Shown here one piece after another: positions 52,001 through 62,567 of a stretch of DNA of 64,000 nt. Position numbers and translations under genes: made by a program. A model generated the notes under the pieces. It was not told where the DNA came from and ran no database searches. It was given only the letters and a program-made list of their open reading frames with translations. Location of the stretch: assembly GCF_000423625.1 (NCBI RefSeq), contig NZ_AUII01000004.1, positions 238,509 to 302,508 on the forward strand, written 5' to 3'. How positions within the stretch are numbered: the stretch's first letter is position 1; each line of letters opens with the position of its first letter. The stretch comes from Pseudonocardia asaccharolytica DSM 44247 = NBRC 16224 (GTDB lineage: Bacteria; Actinomycetota; Actinomycetes; Mycobacteriales; Pseudonocardiaceae).

Positions 52001-52692
52001 GCGCGCCCGGGTCGACCACCGCCACGGCGCGGGGGCGGCGCCTGCTGATCGCGCTGTGTGCGGTGCTGGCGGGTGGGGCGCTCGCGCTGTGGGGGTCCGG
52101 GCAGCTGACGTGGTTCACCGGCGTGGTCTCCACCCCCGCCCGCGGGGACGTCGCGGTGTCGGCGACCGGTGCGCAGGTGCAGCCCGCGCTGACCGGGGTT
52201 GCCCTGCTGGCGGTGGCGGCGGTCGCCGCGTCGGTGGCGGTGTCGGGTGTGGCGCGCCGGGTGCTCGGGCTGATCGTCGCGCTCGCCGGGCTCGCGGCGG
52301 GGGGCGCGGCGCTCGCCACGGTCATGGCCGCGCCGTCGACCGATCGGCTGGCCGCGCTCTCCGGTGTCACGGTCGGTGCGGGCGGTTCGGTGACGCAGCC
52401 GCCCGCCGAGGTCACGCACACCACCGCGGCGCCGTGGCTGGCGCTGCTGGGCGCAGTATTGGTGCTGGTCGCGGGGGTGGTGCTGATCGTGCGAGCGGGG
52501 CGCCTTCCGCGGCTGGGCAGCCGGTACTCCGCACCGGGGGCCCGCAGGCCCGTCGTCGATCCGGAGCGAGCGGCGTGGCAGGAGTTGGACGCGGGCCGGG
52601 ACCCGACCGTGGACCCCGGCGACGGCATCGGGGCCGGTGGTCCTGCGGGTCGGGCCGGGCCTGACGACGAGCCGCCGACCCGCGCTGTCTAG
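51997..52692 (+). CDS. Trp biosynthesis-associated membrane protein
   Basis: 231 residues, four predicted helices with a conserved-looking extracytoplasmic loop after helix 1 ([19 protein letters not shown]) and an acidic, Pro/Gly-rich C-terminal tail. Matches the actinobacterial TIGR02234-type protein always found between trpE and trpC (Rv1610 in M. tuberculosis). Role unknown. ATG 51997 overlaps the trpE stop. A 50-base gap with GCCTTAAAGGC and an AAGGGGGA site separates it from trpC. Confidence 0.82.
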   Translation: MSAPGSTTATARGRRLLIALCAVLAGGALALWGSGQLTWFTGVVSTPARGDVAVSATGAQVQPALTGVALLAVAAVAASVAVSGVARRVLGLIVALAGLAAGGAALATVMAAPSTDRLAALSGVTVGAGGSVTQPPAEVTHTTAAPWLALLGAVLVLVAGVVLIVRAGRLPRLGSRYSAPGARRPVVDPERAAWQELDAGRDPTVDPGDGIGAGGPAGRAGPDDEPPTRAV

Positions 52693-52742
52693 CATTGAGA
52701 ACACCGCCTTAAAGGCCTGAACCCGAAGGGGGACCCAGCCCC

Positions 52743-53582
52743 GTGGGCGAAATCATGAAGCAGACCGTCGGACCGAGCGTCCTCGAGTCCATCGTGGACG
52801 GAGTCCGGGAGGATCTCGCCGTCCGCGAGGCCGCCATCGACTTTGCCGAGATCAAGCGGCGGGCCGCGCAGGCCCCGCCGCCACGCGATGTCATGGCAGC
52901 GTTGCGGGAGCCCGGGATCGGCGTGATCGCCGAGGTCAAGCGCCGCAGCCCGTCGAAGGGAAGGCTGGCCACGATCAGCGAGCCGGCCGAGCTCGCGGCG
53001 ACCTACGCCGAGGGCGGGGCCAGGGTGATCAGCGTGCTCACCGAGGAGCGCCGGTTCGACGGGTCGCTCGCCGATCTGGACAGCGTGCGCGCCGCCGTCG
53101 ACGTGCCGATCCTGCGCAAGGACTTCATCGTCAGCCCGTACCAGGTCCACGAGGCGCGGGCGCACGGGGCCGATCTGGTGCTGCTGATCGTCGCGGCGCT
53201 GGAGCAGAACGTGCTGGTCGCGCTGCTGGACCGGGCTGAGTCCCTGGGGATGACCGCGCTCGTCGAGGTGCATACCGAGGAGGAGGCGGACCGGGCGTTG
53301 GAGGCAGGTGCGGGCCTGATCGGGGTGAACGCCCGCAATCTGCACACGCTCGAGGTCAATCGGTCGATCTTCGGGCAGATCGCGCCGGGGTTGCCCAACG
53401 ACGTGCTGCGCGTCGCGGAGTCCGGCGTGCGTGGTCCGGGCGACCTGCTCACCTACGCGGGGTGGGGCGCCGACGCGGTGCTGGTCGGGGAGGGGCTCGT
53501 GACCAGCGGCGATCCGCTGGCGGCGGTGCGCAACCTGGTGGCCGCGGGCTTCCACCCGTCATGCTCCAGGATGGTGCGGTGA
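52743..53582 (+). CDS. trpC: Indole-3-glycerol phosphate synthase
   Basis: 279 residues, TIM barrel. [15 protein letters not shown] (catalytic Lys), [43 protein letters not shown] and [12 protein letters not shown] are the expected strand-end motifs. It closes the indole ring. No TrpF domain is fused, in line with HisA/PriA doing that step. GTG 52743 follows AAGGGGGA. Confidence 0.95.
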   Translation: MGEIMKQTVGPSVLESIVDGVREDLAVREAAIDFAEIKRRAAQAPPPRDVMAALREPGIGVIAEVKRRSPSKGRLATISEPAELAATYAEGGARVISVLTEERRFDGSLADLDSVRAAVDVPILRKDFIVSPYQVHEARAHGADLVLLIVAALEQNVLVALLDRAESLGMTALVEVHTEEEADRALEAGAGLIGVNARNLHTLEVNRSIFGQIAPGLPNDVLRVAESGVRGPGDLLTYAGWGADAVLVGEGLVTSGDPLAAVRNLVAAGFHPSCSRMVR

Positions 53583-54853
53583 GCGAAGCATTGACCCGCG
53601 GCGCGAGGAGCGGTGTGCAGGCCAGCGACGGGATCGCCAGGTCGTCCGGGCATGAGCCGGACGAGCGCGGCCATTTCGGCCGCTACGGCGGGCGTTTCGT
53701 GCCGGAAGCGCTGGTCGCCGCGCTGGAGGAGCTGACGACGGAGTACGAGAAGGCGCGGCACGATCCGGAGTTCCTCACCGAGCTCGACCGGCTGCATCGC
53801 GACTACTCCGGCCGCCCGTCCCCACTGACCGAGGTGTCGCGGCTGGCCGAGCACGCGGGCGGCGCGCGGATCCTGCTCAAGCGCGAGGACCTCAACCACA
53901 CCGGCTCACACAAGATCAACAATGTCCTGGGTCAGGCGCTGCTGACCAAGCGGATGGGCAAGTCCCGGGTGATCGCCGAGACCGGGGCGGGGCAGCACGG
54001 CGTCGCCACGGCCACCGCCTGCGCGCTGCTGGGCCTGGACTGTGTCGTCTACATGGGCGAGGTCGACACCCGCAGGCAGGCCCTCAACGTCGCCCGGATG
54101 CGGCTGCTCGGCGCCGAGGTCGTGCCCGTCAAGCTCGGTTCGCGCACGCTCAAGGACGCGATCAACGAGGCGTTGCGGGACTGGGTGACCAACGTCGAGC
54201 ACACGCACTACCTGCTCGGCACGGTCGCCGGTCCGCACCCGTTCCCGATGATGGTCCGCGACTTCCACCGGATCATCGGCCTCGAAGCGCGTGAGCAGGT
54301 GCTCGAGCGCACCGGACGGCTGCCCGACGCCGTCGCCGCGTGCGTCGGGGGCGGCTCGAACGCGATCGGCATCTTCCACGCGTTCCTCGACGACGAGAGC
54401 GTGCGGCTGGTCGGCTTCGAGCCCGGCGGCGACGGCATCGAGACCGGACGGCACGGCGCCACCCTGTCGGAGGGCTCGCCCGGCGCGCTGCACGGGGCGA
54501 TGTCCTATCTGCTGCAGGACGCCGACGGCCAGACCAGCGAGTCGTACTCGATCTCCGCGGGGCTGGACTATCCGGGCGTCGGCCCGGAGCACGCGTTGCT
54601 CAAGGACCTCGGCCGCGCGCGGTACGAGCCGGTGACCGACGCGGCGGCGATGGAGGCGTTCGCGCTGCTGTCGCGCACCGAGGGGATCATCCCGGCGATC
54701 GAGTCGGCGCACGCGGTCGCCGGCGCGCTGCGGCTGGGCCGCGAGCTCGGCCCGGACGGGATCGTGCTGGTCAACCTGTCCGGCCGCGGGGACAAGGACG
54801 TCGACACCGCCGCCCGCTGGTTCGGCATGCTCGACCGGGAGGACACCCAGTGA
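53579..54853 (+). CDS. trpB: Tryptophan synthase beta chain
   Basis: 424 residues, PLP fold type II. PLP Lys112 in [15 protein letters not shown], phosphate loop [10 protein letters not shown], and [19 protein letters not shown] with the catalytic Glu. An N-terminal extension of about 30 residues precedes the usual [17 protein letters not shown] 53579 overlaps the trpC stop. Confidence 0.95.
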   Translation: MSEALTRGARSGVQASDGIARSSGHEPDERGHFGRYGGRFVPEALVAALEELTTEYEKARHDPEFLTELDRLHRDYSGRPSPLTEVSRLAEHAGGARILLKREDLNHTGSHKINNVLGQALLTKRMGKSRVIAETGAGQHGVATATACALLGLDCVVYMGEVDTRRQALNVARMRLLGAEVVPVKLGSRTLKDAINEALRDWVTNVEHTHYLLGTVAGPHPFPMMVRDFHRIIGLEAREQVLERTGRLPDAVAACVGGGSNAIGIFHAFLDDESVRLVGFEPGGDGIETGRHGATLSEGSPGALHGAMSYLLQDADGQTSESYSISAGLDYPGVGPEHALLKDLGRARYEPVTDAAAMEAFALLSRTEGIIPAIESAHAVAGALRLGRELGPDGIVLVNLSGRGDKDVDTAARWFGMLDREDTQ

Positions 54854-55668
54854 CCGTCGCCGACGTCTTCGGCCGCTGCGCCGCCGCGGGCCGCGGTGCC
54901 CTGATCGGCTACTTCCCCGCGGGCTACCCGACCGTCGACGGGTCGGTGGAGCTGATGAACGCCATGGTCGAGGGCGGCTGCGATCTGCTGGAGGTCGGTA
55001 TCCCGTACTCCGACCCGGTGATGGACGGCCCGACGATCCAGGCCGCCGCCGAGACCGCGCTGCGCGGCGGCACCCGGGTCCGCGACGTGCTCTCGGTGGT
55101 CGAACGGGTCTCGGCGGCGGGCGGCTCGGCGGTCGTCATGACCTACTACAACCCGATGCTGCGCTACGGCGTCGACGCGTTCGCCCGGGACCTGGCCGCC
55201 GCGGGCGGGCTCGGCGTGATCACCCCGGACCTCATTCCCGACGAGGCCGACGAGTGGCTGGCCGCGTCCACCGCCCACGGCCTGGACCGGATCTTCCTCG
55301 TCTCACCGTCGTCCTCGGACGAGCGCATCGCCGCCACCGTCGCGGCGAGCAGCGGGTTCGTCTATGCGACGTCGATCATGGGCGTGACCGGGGCGCGCGA
55401 GAGTGTGGCCTCGGCCGCTCCGCGGCTCGTCGCCCGGACCCGGCCGCATACGTCGTTGCCCGTCTGTGTCGGGTTGGGCGTGCGGTCCGGCGAGCAGGCC
55501 GCCGAGGTGGCGGGGTTCGCCGACGGGGTCATCGTCGGTTCGGCATTCGTCGCCGAGGCCGAGCGGACCGGTCGGGACGGCGTTCGGGTGCTGGCCGCCG
55601 AGCTGGCCGCCGGGGTCGGCCGCGGCTCCCCGCGTCGGTCGACGCCCACCGACGTCATGGCTCCATGA
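54850..55668 (+). CDS. trpA: Tryptophan synthase alpha chain
   Basis: 272 residues, TIM barrel. The catalytic Glu is in [20 protein letters not shown] and the Asp in [22 protein letters not shown] and [13 protein letters not shown] are phosphate-site loops. It cleaves indoleglycerol phosphate and channels indole to TrpB. Its last codons (VMAP, stop) are the first copy of the 42-bp-spaced palindrome array. Confidence 0.95.
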   Translation: MTVADVFGRCAAAGRGALIGYFPAGYPTVDGSVELMNAMVEGGCDLLEVGIPYSDPVMDGPTIQAAAETALRGGTRVRDVLSVVERVSAAGGSAVVMTYYNPMLRYGVDAFARDLAAAGGLGVITPDLIPDEADEWLAASTAHGLDRIFLVSPSSSDERIAATVAASSGFVYATSIMGVTGARESVASAAPRLVARTRPHTSLPVCVGLGVRSGEQAAEVAGFADGVIVGSAFVAEAERTGRDGVRVLAAELAAGVGRGSPRRSTPTDVMAP

Positions 55669-55754
55669 CGCGGTGCCGGCGTGGGCGGTAAGCACGTTAT
55701 GGCTCCATAACGCGCGCGGCGGCCCGGACCCGGCGACGTCATGGCTCCATAACG
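55653..55754. repeat. Three palindromes spaced 42 bp (array B)
   Basis: CGTCATGG-CT-CCATGACG (55653), CGTTATGG-CT-CCATAACG (55695) and CGTCATGG-CT-CCATAACG (55737) begin exactly 42 bases apart. The first contains the trpA stop codon; the last ends 19 bases before the lgt -10 box. Spacers between the units differ in sequence. Same family as array A. Confidence 0.7.
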
Positions 55755-55772
55755 CGCGCGGTGGCGGGCCGC

Positions 55773-55778
55773 TACCGT
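55773..55778 (+). promoter_or_regulatory. -10 box for leaderless lgt
   Basis: TACCGT lies 6 bases before GTG 55785, directly downstream of palindrome array B. Confidence 0.4.
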
Positions 55779-55784
55779 GGCTTC

Positions 55785-56738
55785 GTGAGCACCGCCGTTT
55801 CCACGACCCTGCTGGCGTACCTGCCGAGCCCCGATCGCGGTGTCTGGTACCTGGGCCCGATCCCGCTGCGGGCGTACGCCCTGTGCATCATCGCGGGCAT
55901 CGTCGTCGCGGTGTACTGGGGTGAGCGGCGGTTCGTCGCGTGCGGCGGGGAGCCGGGCACTGTTGTCGACGTCGCCGTGTTCGCGGTGCCGTTCGGCCTG
56001 GTGGGCGGCCGGCTCTACCACGTGGCCACCGACTGGCCGACCTACTTCGGTCCCGGCGGGAATCCCCTCGACGCGCTGAAGATCTGGCAGGGCGGCCTCG
56101 GGATCTGGGGGGCGATCGCGCTCGGGGCGGTCGGGGCCTGGATCGGATGCCGCCGCCGCGGGGTGCCGCTGCCGTTCTTCGCCGACGCCGTGGCGCCGGG
56201 CATCCTCGTCGCTCAGGCCATCGGCCGCCTTGGCAACTACTTCAACCAGGAGCTCTACGGCGGGCCGACGGCCTTGCCCTGGGGCCTGGAGATCTATCAC
56301 CGGGTCGATCCGGCGACCGGGCTGTCCGATCCGCTGGGCGGGGTCGCCCTCGACCCCACCCCGATCGCGATCGTGCACCCCACGTTCCTCTACGAGCTGA
56401 TCTGGAACCTGCTCGTCGCGGTGTTCATCGTGTGGGCCGACCGCCGCTTCCGGCTCGGGCACGGCCGGGTGTTCGCGCTCTACGTTGCCGGCTACACGCT
56501 CGGCCGGTTCTTCATCGAGCTCATGCGCACCGACCCGGCCACGAGGGTGTTCGGCGACATCCGGATCAACGTGGTCGTCTCCGCACTGGTGTTCCTCGGC
56601 GCCGTCGCCTACATCCTCATCGTGCGCAAGCCGCGCGAGGAGCTCGCACCGGCGGACGACCAGCAGGCGGGCACCGATTCCGCGGCGGCGGACGACGACC
56701 GGCCCGTCTCGGACGGTGCGCGGGACCGCACACCGTGA
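55785..56738 (+). CDS. lgt: Prolipoprotein diacylglyceryl transferase
   Basis: 317 residues, seven predicted membrane helices. It transfers diacylglycerol from phosphatidylglycerol to the lipobox Cys. Signature IGRLGNYFNQELYGGPT is present, as are GGRLYHVATDW and HPTFLYELIWN. The last ~40 residues are an acidic, disordered tail common in actinobacterial Lgt. GTG 55785 is chosen from the -10 box and family N-terminus. Confidence 0.94.
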   Translation: MSTAVSTTLLAYLPSPDRGVWYLGPIPLRAYALCIIAGIVVAVYWGERRFVACGGEPGTVVDVAVFAVPFGLVGGRLYHVATDWPTYFGPGGNPLDALKIWQGGLGIWGAIALGAVGAWIGCRRRGVPLPFFADAVAPGILVAQAIGRLGNYFNQELYGGPTALPWGLEIYHRVDPATGLSDPLGGVALDPTPIAIVHPTFLYELIWNLLVAVFIVWADRRFRLGHGRVFALYVAGYTLGRFFIELMRTDPATRVFGDIRINVVVSALVFLGAVAYILIVRKPREELAPADDQQAGTDSAAADDDRPVSDGARDRTP

Positions 56739-57382
56739 CGGCGGTCCCCGGTTTCGCCGGTTTCGGTGAGGGCGCGGTCGAGTTCTATGACGGCCTGCTG
56801 GCCGACACCACCAAGGCCTACTGGACCGACCACCGGGACGTCTACGAGCGCGACGTGCGCGGCCCCATGCTCGCGCTGCTCGCGGCGCTGGCGCCCGAGT
56901 TCGGGGCGGGCAAGGTGTTCCGCCCGTACCGCGACGTCCGGTTCTCCCGCGACAAGACCCCCTACAAGACGCACTGCGGCGGGTTCGCCGCGCCCTACTA
57001 CGTCGAGGTGTCCGGCGAGGGGCTGCTCGCCGCGGCGGGCTACTACCGGATGGTGTCCGATCAGCTGGCGCGCTTCCGCACCGCGGTGGCCGACGACCGC
57101 CGCGGCGCGGACCTCGAAGGTCGCCTCGCCGCCGCCGAGCGGGCCGGGTTGACCATCGCCGGAGAGCTCCTCAAGAGCAGGCCCCGCGGCGTCGATCCGG
57201 CGCACCCTCGACTGGACCTGTTGCGGCACAAGAGCCTGTACGTCTCGCGTCGGTGGCCGCCCGACGACGTGCTGCACGAACCCGGCTGCCTGGACCGGGT
57301 GGCGGCGGCGTGGCGCGCGGCGCGCCCGGTCGCGCAGTGGCTGGCCGACCACGTCGGCCCCAGTGAGCGGCCCCGACGCTGA
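56735..57382 (+). CDS. DUF2461 family protein
   Basis: 215 residues. FGEGAVEFYDGLLADTTKAYW, then RPYRDVRFSRDKTPYKTHCGG and YYVEVSGEGLLAAAGYY are hallmarks of DUF2461 (TIGR02453-like) proteins. Function unknown. GTG 56735 overlaps the lgt stop by 4 bases. Cytoplasmic. Confidence 0.82.
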   Translation: MTAVPGFAGFGEGAVEFYDGLLADTTKAYWTDHRDVYERDVRGPMLALLAALAPEFGAGKVFRPYRDVRFSRDKTPYKTHCGGFAAPYYVEVSGEGLLAAAGYYRMVSDQLARFRTAVADDRRGADLEGRLAAAERAGLTIAGELLKSRPRGVDPAHPRLDLLRHKSLYVSRRWPPDDVLHEPGCLDRVAAAWRAARPVAQWLADHVGPSERPRR

Positions 57383-57430
57383 GCCTCCCGACCGACACAC
57401 GGCCGCTCCTTATCGTTCAAGCGGGGAGAC

Positions 57431-57436
57431 TACGCT
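57431..57436 (+). promoter_or_regulatory. -10 box for leaderless pyk
   Basis: TACGCT lies 6 bases before GTG 57443. Confidence 0.4.
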
Positions 57437-57442
57437 TCTCGT

Positions 57443-58864
57443 GTGAGCCGCCGCACCAAGATCGTCTGTACCATCGGCCCGGCCACTGCGACGCCGGAAC
57501 GGATCCGTGAACTCGTCGCGGCCGGAATGGATGTCGCGCGGCTGAACTTCAGCCACGGCAGCCGCGATGACCACAAGGCCGTCTACGAGATGGTGCGGGA
57601 GGCCGCCGACGCGGAAGGCCGCGCGGTGGGTCTCCTCGCCGACCTGCAGGGCCCCAAGATCCGCCTCGGCCGGTTCGCCGCCGGTCCCACCGAGTGGCAC
57701 ACCGGCGAGGAGGTGCGGATCACGGTCGAGGACGTACCGGGTACGCACGACCGGGTCTCCACCACCTATGCGGGACTCGCCGACGACGCCCGCCCCGGCG
57801 ACCGGCTGCTCGTCGACGACGGCAAGGTCGCGCTGACCGTGATCGCCGTCGAGGGCCTCGACGTCGTCTGCCGGGTCATCGAGGGTGGCCCGGTCAGCGA
57901 CAACAAGGGGCTCTCGCTGCCGGGGATGAACGTGTCCGTGCCTGCCGTCAGCGAGAAGGACGCCGCCGACCTGCGGTTCGCGCTCGACCTGCGGGTCGAC
58001 GTCGTGGCCCTGTCGTTCGTGCGCAGCCCGGCCGATATCGACCAGGTCCACAAGATCATGGACGAGAAGAACGCCCGGCTTCCCGTGATCGCCAAGCTGG
58101 AGAAGCCCGAGGCCGTGGACAACCTCGAGGCCGTCGTGCTCGCCTTCGACGGGATCATGGTGGCCCGCGGCGACCTCGGCGTCGAGCTGCCCCTGGAGAA
58201 CGTGCCGCTGGTCCAGAAGCGGGCCATCCAGATCGCCAGGGAGAACGCCAAACCGGTCATCGTCGCGACCCAGATGCTCGACTCGATGATCACCAACTCG
58301 CGCCCGACCAGGGCCGAGGCGTCCGACGTGGCCAACGCCGTGCTGGACGGGGCGGATGCGGTGATGCTCTCGGGCGAGACGAGCGTCGGCCGCTACCCGA
58401 TCCGATCGGTGCGCACGATGTCGCAGATCGTCGAGGCCGTGGAGGCGGGTCCGACCACCGTGCCGCCGCTCAACCACGTGCCGCGCACCAAGCGTGGCGT
58501 GCTGTCCTATGCGGCCCGCGACATCGGGGAACGGCTTTCGGCCCGGGCGCTGGTCGCCTTCACCCAGTCCGGCGAGACGGTGCGCAGGCTCTCCCGGTTG
58601 CACAGCCGGCTGCCGCTGCTGGCGTTCACCCCGACCCTCGAGGTCCGTAGCCAGCTCGCGATGACGTGGGGCGTGGAGACCTTCCTGGTCCATCCCGTGG
58701 ACAGCACCGACGCCATGGTTCGCCAGGTCGACCAGGCAATGCTGTCGATCCAGCGGTTCCAGCCGGGCGATCTCGTGGTGATCGTCGCGGGGTCCCCTCC
58801 GGGGACCGTCGGCTCGACGAACCTGATCCGGGTGCACCGACTCGGCGAGGAGGATCACGCGTGA
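57443..58864 (+). CDS. pyk: Pyruvate kinase
   Basis: 473 residues, full length. RRTKIVCTIGPAT, RLNFSHG, the catalytic-Lys region PVIAKLEKPEAVDNL, MVARGDLGVELPLE, KPVIVATQMLDSMI and the C-terminal allosteric domain (ALVAFTQSGETVRRLSR, then TNLIRVHRLG) are present. Last glycolytic step, ATP plus pyruvate. Same position as pykA in mycobacteria, between lgt and tesB. Confidence 0.96.
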   Translation: MSRRTKIVCTIGPATATPERIRELVAAGMDVARLNFSHGSRDDHKAVYEMVREAADAEGRAVGLLADLQGPKIRLGRFAAGPTEWHTGEEVRITVEDVPGTHDRVSTTYAGLADDARPGDRLLVDDGKVALTVIAVEGLDVVCRVIEGGPVSDNKGLSLPGMNVSVPAVSEKDAADLRFALDLRVDVVALSFVRSPADIDQVHKIMDEKNARLPVIAKLEKPEAVDNLEAVVLAFDGIMVARGDLGVELPLENVPLVQKRAIQIARENAKPVIVATQMLDSMITNSRPTRAEASDVANAVLDGADAVMLSGETSVGRYPIRSVRTMSQIVEAVEAGPTTVPPLNHVPRTKRGVLSYAARDIGERLSARALVAFTQSGETVRRLSRLHSRLPLLAFTPTLEVRSQLAMTWGVETFLVHPVDSTDAMVRQVDQAMLSIQRFQPGDLVVIVAGSPPGTVGSTNLIRVHRLGEEDHA

Positions 58865-58890
58865 TCCCGGCCGTCTGACAGGATCCCCGC

Positions 58891-59790
58891 GTGACGACAA
58901 CCGATCCGGAGCTCGCCGCCGATGGCGTCCCGCGCGGGCAGGCCGTCCTCGACGAACTGGTCGAGCTGCTCACTCTCGAACAGCTCGAGGTGAACCTTTT
59001 CCGCGGGGTCAGCCCGCCGCGCTCGCCGACCCGGGTGTTCGGCGGACAGGTGGCAGGCCAGGCGTTGGTGGCCGCAGGCCGGACCGTGCCCGAGGACCGC
59101 TCGGTGCATTCGCTGCACGGCTACTTCATCCGGCCCGGCGACCCGCGGGTGCCGATCGTCTACGAGACCGAACGAGTCCGCGACGGGCGCTCGTTCACCA
59201 CCCGGCGGGTGCTGGCCATCCAGCACGGCGAGGCGATCTTCTCGCTGGCAGCGTCGTTCCAGGTCGCGCAGGACGGGCTGGAGCACAGCGAACCGATGCC
59301 GTCCGGGATCCCCGAGCCGGAGTCGCTGTCGGACCTCGGTGGGCGCGTGGCGGCGGGCAAGGGCAGCGGTTGGTTGGTCAACTTCCCGCGGCCGCTCGAC
59401 GTGCGGTTCGTCGACGAGCCGGTCTGGGCGGCCGAGCGCGTCGCGTCGCACGAGCCGCTGCGGGCGTGGATGCGCGCCGACGGCACGCTGCCCGACGACC
59501 GTCTGCTGCACGTCTGCCTGCTCACCTACGCCAGCGACCTCACCCTGCTCGGGGCGGTCGTGGCCCGCCACGACATGAACTCCACGCAGGTGCAGATGGC
59601 CAGCCTCGACCACGCCATGTGGTTCCACCAGCCGTTCCGGGCCGACGAGTGGTTTCTCTACGAGTGCTACTCGCCCGCGGCCTCCGGCGGGCGCGGCCTG
59701 GCCGAGGGCCGGTTCTACTCGGCCGACGGGCGGCTGATCGCGAGCACGATGCAGGAGGGGCTCGTGCGGTTGCCCAGGGCGAGCTCATGA
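58891..59790 (+). CDS. tesB: Acyl-CoA thioesterase II
   Basis: 299 residues, double hotdog fold. FRGVSPPRSPTRVFGGQVAG, SLHGYFIRPGDP, RRVLAIQHGEAIF, CLLTYASDLTLLGA, DHAMWFHQPFRADEW and GRGLAEGRFYSADGRLIAS match TesB. It hydrolyses medium- and long-chain acyl-CoA. GTG 58891 follows pyk by 26 bases. Confidence 0.93.
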   Translation: MTTTDPELAADGVPRGQAVLDELVELLTLEQLEVNLFRGVSPPRSPTRVFGGQVAGQALVAAGRTVPEDRSVHSLHGYFIRPGDPRVPIVYETERVRDGRSFTTRRVLAIQHGEAIFSLAASFQVAQDGLEHSEPMPSGIPEPESLSDLGGRVAAGKGSGWLVNFPRPLDVRFVDEPVWAAERVASHEPLRAWMRADGTLPDDRLLHVCLLTYASDLTLLGAVVARHDMNSTQVQMASLDHAMWFHQPFRADEWFLYECYSPAASGGRGLAEGRFYSADGRLIASTMQEGLVRLPRASS

Positions 59791-59824
59791 GCGGGCAGGC
59801 GCCGGTCGCGGTGTCGAAGCGATC

Positions 59825-60313
59825 GTGATGACGGGTTGGGCGAACCCGCCGCCGGCGCGGCGGCGGCAGATCCTGCACGCGACGCGGACGGTCGCGATGG
59901 TCGGCGCGTCCCCGAAGCCGGACCGGGCCAGCATGTCCGTGGCGACCTACCTGTTGTCCCGCACCGACTACGAGGTCTACTTCGTCAACCCGAACGCCGA
60001 GGAGATCCTCGGCAGGCCCGTTCACCGCAGTCTCGCCGATCTTCCGGTCGTGCCGGACCTCGTCGACGTCTTCCGCCGCGCCGCGGACCTGCCGGAGACG
60101 CTCGACGACGTCCTGGCGCTGCCGCCACGGGTCAGCACCCTCTGGCTGCAGTACGGGCTGTTCGACGAGAAGGTGGCCCGGCGCGCCGAGGCCGCGGGCC
60201 TGCAGGTCGTGATGGACCGCTGCCTGAAGGTCGAGCACACCCGGGTCCACGGAGAGCGCCACCTCACGGGCCCCGACGCCGGGGTGCGCGGCAGCCGGAG
60301 CCGGATCCGGTGA
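59825..60313 (+). CDS. CoA-binding domain protein (YccU type)
   Basis: 162 residues; Rossmann CoA-binding fold. VAMVGASPKPDRASMSVATYL, VYFVNPNAEEILG, VDVFRRAADLP, LWLQYGLFDEKVA and VMDRCLKVEHTR are the family blocks. GTG 59825 or ATG 59828 starts it. Function unknown; overlaps metX by 4 bases, which may be chance clustering or a link to acyl-CoA use. Confidence 0.85.
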   Translation: MMTGWANPPPARRRQILHATRTVAMVGASPKPDRASMSVATYLLSRTDYEVYFVNPNAEEILGRPVHRSLADLPVVPDLVDVFRRAADLPETLDDVLALPPRVSTLWLQYGLFDEKVARRAEAAGLQVVMDRCLKVEHTRVHGERHLTGPDAGVRGSRSRIR

Positions 60314-61425
60314 CGGCGGTCCTCCGGGTCAGCGGAGCATGGCGAGAGGGGGATCCGCCGGGGGATCGGCGCTTCCTCGACGTGCCCGGGCCGCTGGCGC
60401 TCGAACTGGGCGGCACGCTGCCGGGGTACCGGCTCGCCTACGAGACCTGGGGGCGGCTCTCGCCGGCCCGCGACAACGCCGTCCTCGTGCTGCACGCGCT
60501 CACCGGGGACAGCCACGTCGTCGGCGAAGCCGGACCGGGGCATCCCACCGCGGGCTGGTGGAATGCCGTGGTCGGGCCCGGTCTCGGTATCGACACCAAC
60601 CGGTTCTTCGTGGTCTGCGCCAACGTGATCGGCGGTTGCCAGGGCACGACGGGGCCGTCCTCGGCGGCGCCGGACGGGCGGCCGTGGGGCAGCCGCTGGC
60701 CGCGCACCACGATCCGCGACCAGGTCGCGGCCGAGGTCCCGCTGGCCGACGCGCTCGGCGTCGACGTCTGGCACGGGGTCGTCGGCGGGTCGATGGGCGG
60801 GATGCGGGCGCTGGAGTGGGCGGTCATGCGGCCGCACCGGGTGCGCAACGTCGTCGTCCTCGCCGCGGCGGCCGAGGCCAGCGCCGATCAGGTCGGCCTG
60901 TGCCGCATCCAGATCGACGCCATCCGCGCCGACCCGTACTGGTGCGGTGGCGACTATCACGACCAGTTCCGCGGCCCGGATGGCGGGCTCGGGATCGCCC
61001 GGCGCATCGCCCATCTGAGCTACCGCACCGCGGGCGAGATGGACACTCGCTTCGGCCGGGCCGCCCAGAACGGGATGGATCCGTTGCGCGGTGGGCTGTT
61101 CGCCGTCGAGTCCTATCTGGACCATGCGGCGGAGGGGCTGCGCGCCCGGTTCGACGCCGGCAGCTACGTCGCGCTGAACCTGGCCATGAACAGCCACGAG
61201 ATCGGCCGGAACCGGGGTGGCACCGCGGCCGCGCTGGCCAGGGTCACCGCGCGGCCCACCGTCGTGGGCGTCGACACCGACCGGCTCTACCCGTTGCACC
61301 AGCAGGCCGAGTTGGCTGCGCTGCTCGGGACCGAACCCGACATCGTGAGCTCCGGGCGCGGGCACGACGGCTTCCTGGTGGAGACCGACCAGGTCGGCGC
61401 GGTGCTGGCGCGCGCGCTGGGCTGA
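60310..61425 (+). CDS. metX: Homoserine O-acetyltransferase
   Basis: 371 residues, alpha/beta hydrolase fold. Nucleophile Ser161 in VVGGSMGGMRALEW, Asp in VVGVDTDRLYP and His in SGRGHDGFLVE form the triad; LVLHALTGDSHV and NVIGGCQGTTGP are typical MetX blocks. It uses acetyl-CoA to activate homoserine for methionine synthesis. The usual neighbour metY is not beside it. Confidence 0.93.
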   Translation: MTAVLRVSGAWREGDPPGDRRFLDVPGPLALELGGTLPGYRLAYETWGRLSPARDNAVLVLHALTGDSHVVGEAGPGHPTAGWWNAVVGPGLGIDTNRFFVVCANVIGGCQGTTGPSSAAPDGRPWGSRWPRTTIRDQVAAEVPLADALGVDVWHGVVGGSMGGMRALEWAVMRPHRVRNVVVLAAAAEASADQVGLCRIQIDAIRADPYWCGGDYHDQFRGPDGGLGIARRIAHLSYRTAGEMDTRFGRAAQNGMDPLRGGLFAVESYLDHAAEGLRARFDAGSYVALNLAMNSHEIGRNRGGTAAALARVTARPTVVGVDTDRLYPLHQQAELAALLGTEPDIVSSGRGHDGFLVETDQVGAVLARALG

Positions 61426-61464
61426 GGTCCCCGGCTCCGCTGCGATCCGCCCGGCTCTGGGTGA

Positions 61465-62502
<1,038 letters not shown>

Positions 62503-62509
62503 GAACCGC

Positions 62510-62559
62510 CCGGCGGAACCGTTCGGCCTCGGCGAGATCGCTGCGGACGGTTCCGCCGG
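62510..62559. terminator. Hairpin between convergent mdh and methyltransferase genes
   Basis: CCGGCGGAACCGT (62510-62522) and ACGGTTCCGCCGG (62547-62559) pair perfectly over 13 bases around a 24-base loop. No T-run. Probable bidirectional terminator. Confidence 0.55.
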
Positions 62560-62567
62560 CCGGTCCG

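Noticed and set aside
55653..55754. CRISPR-like array
   Set aside because: Repeat units are 18-bp palindromes with only three copies, spacers differ in character, no cas genes or leader, and the first unit is coding (trpA stop).
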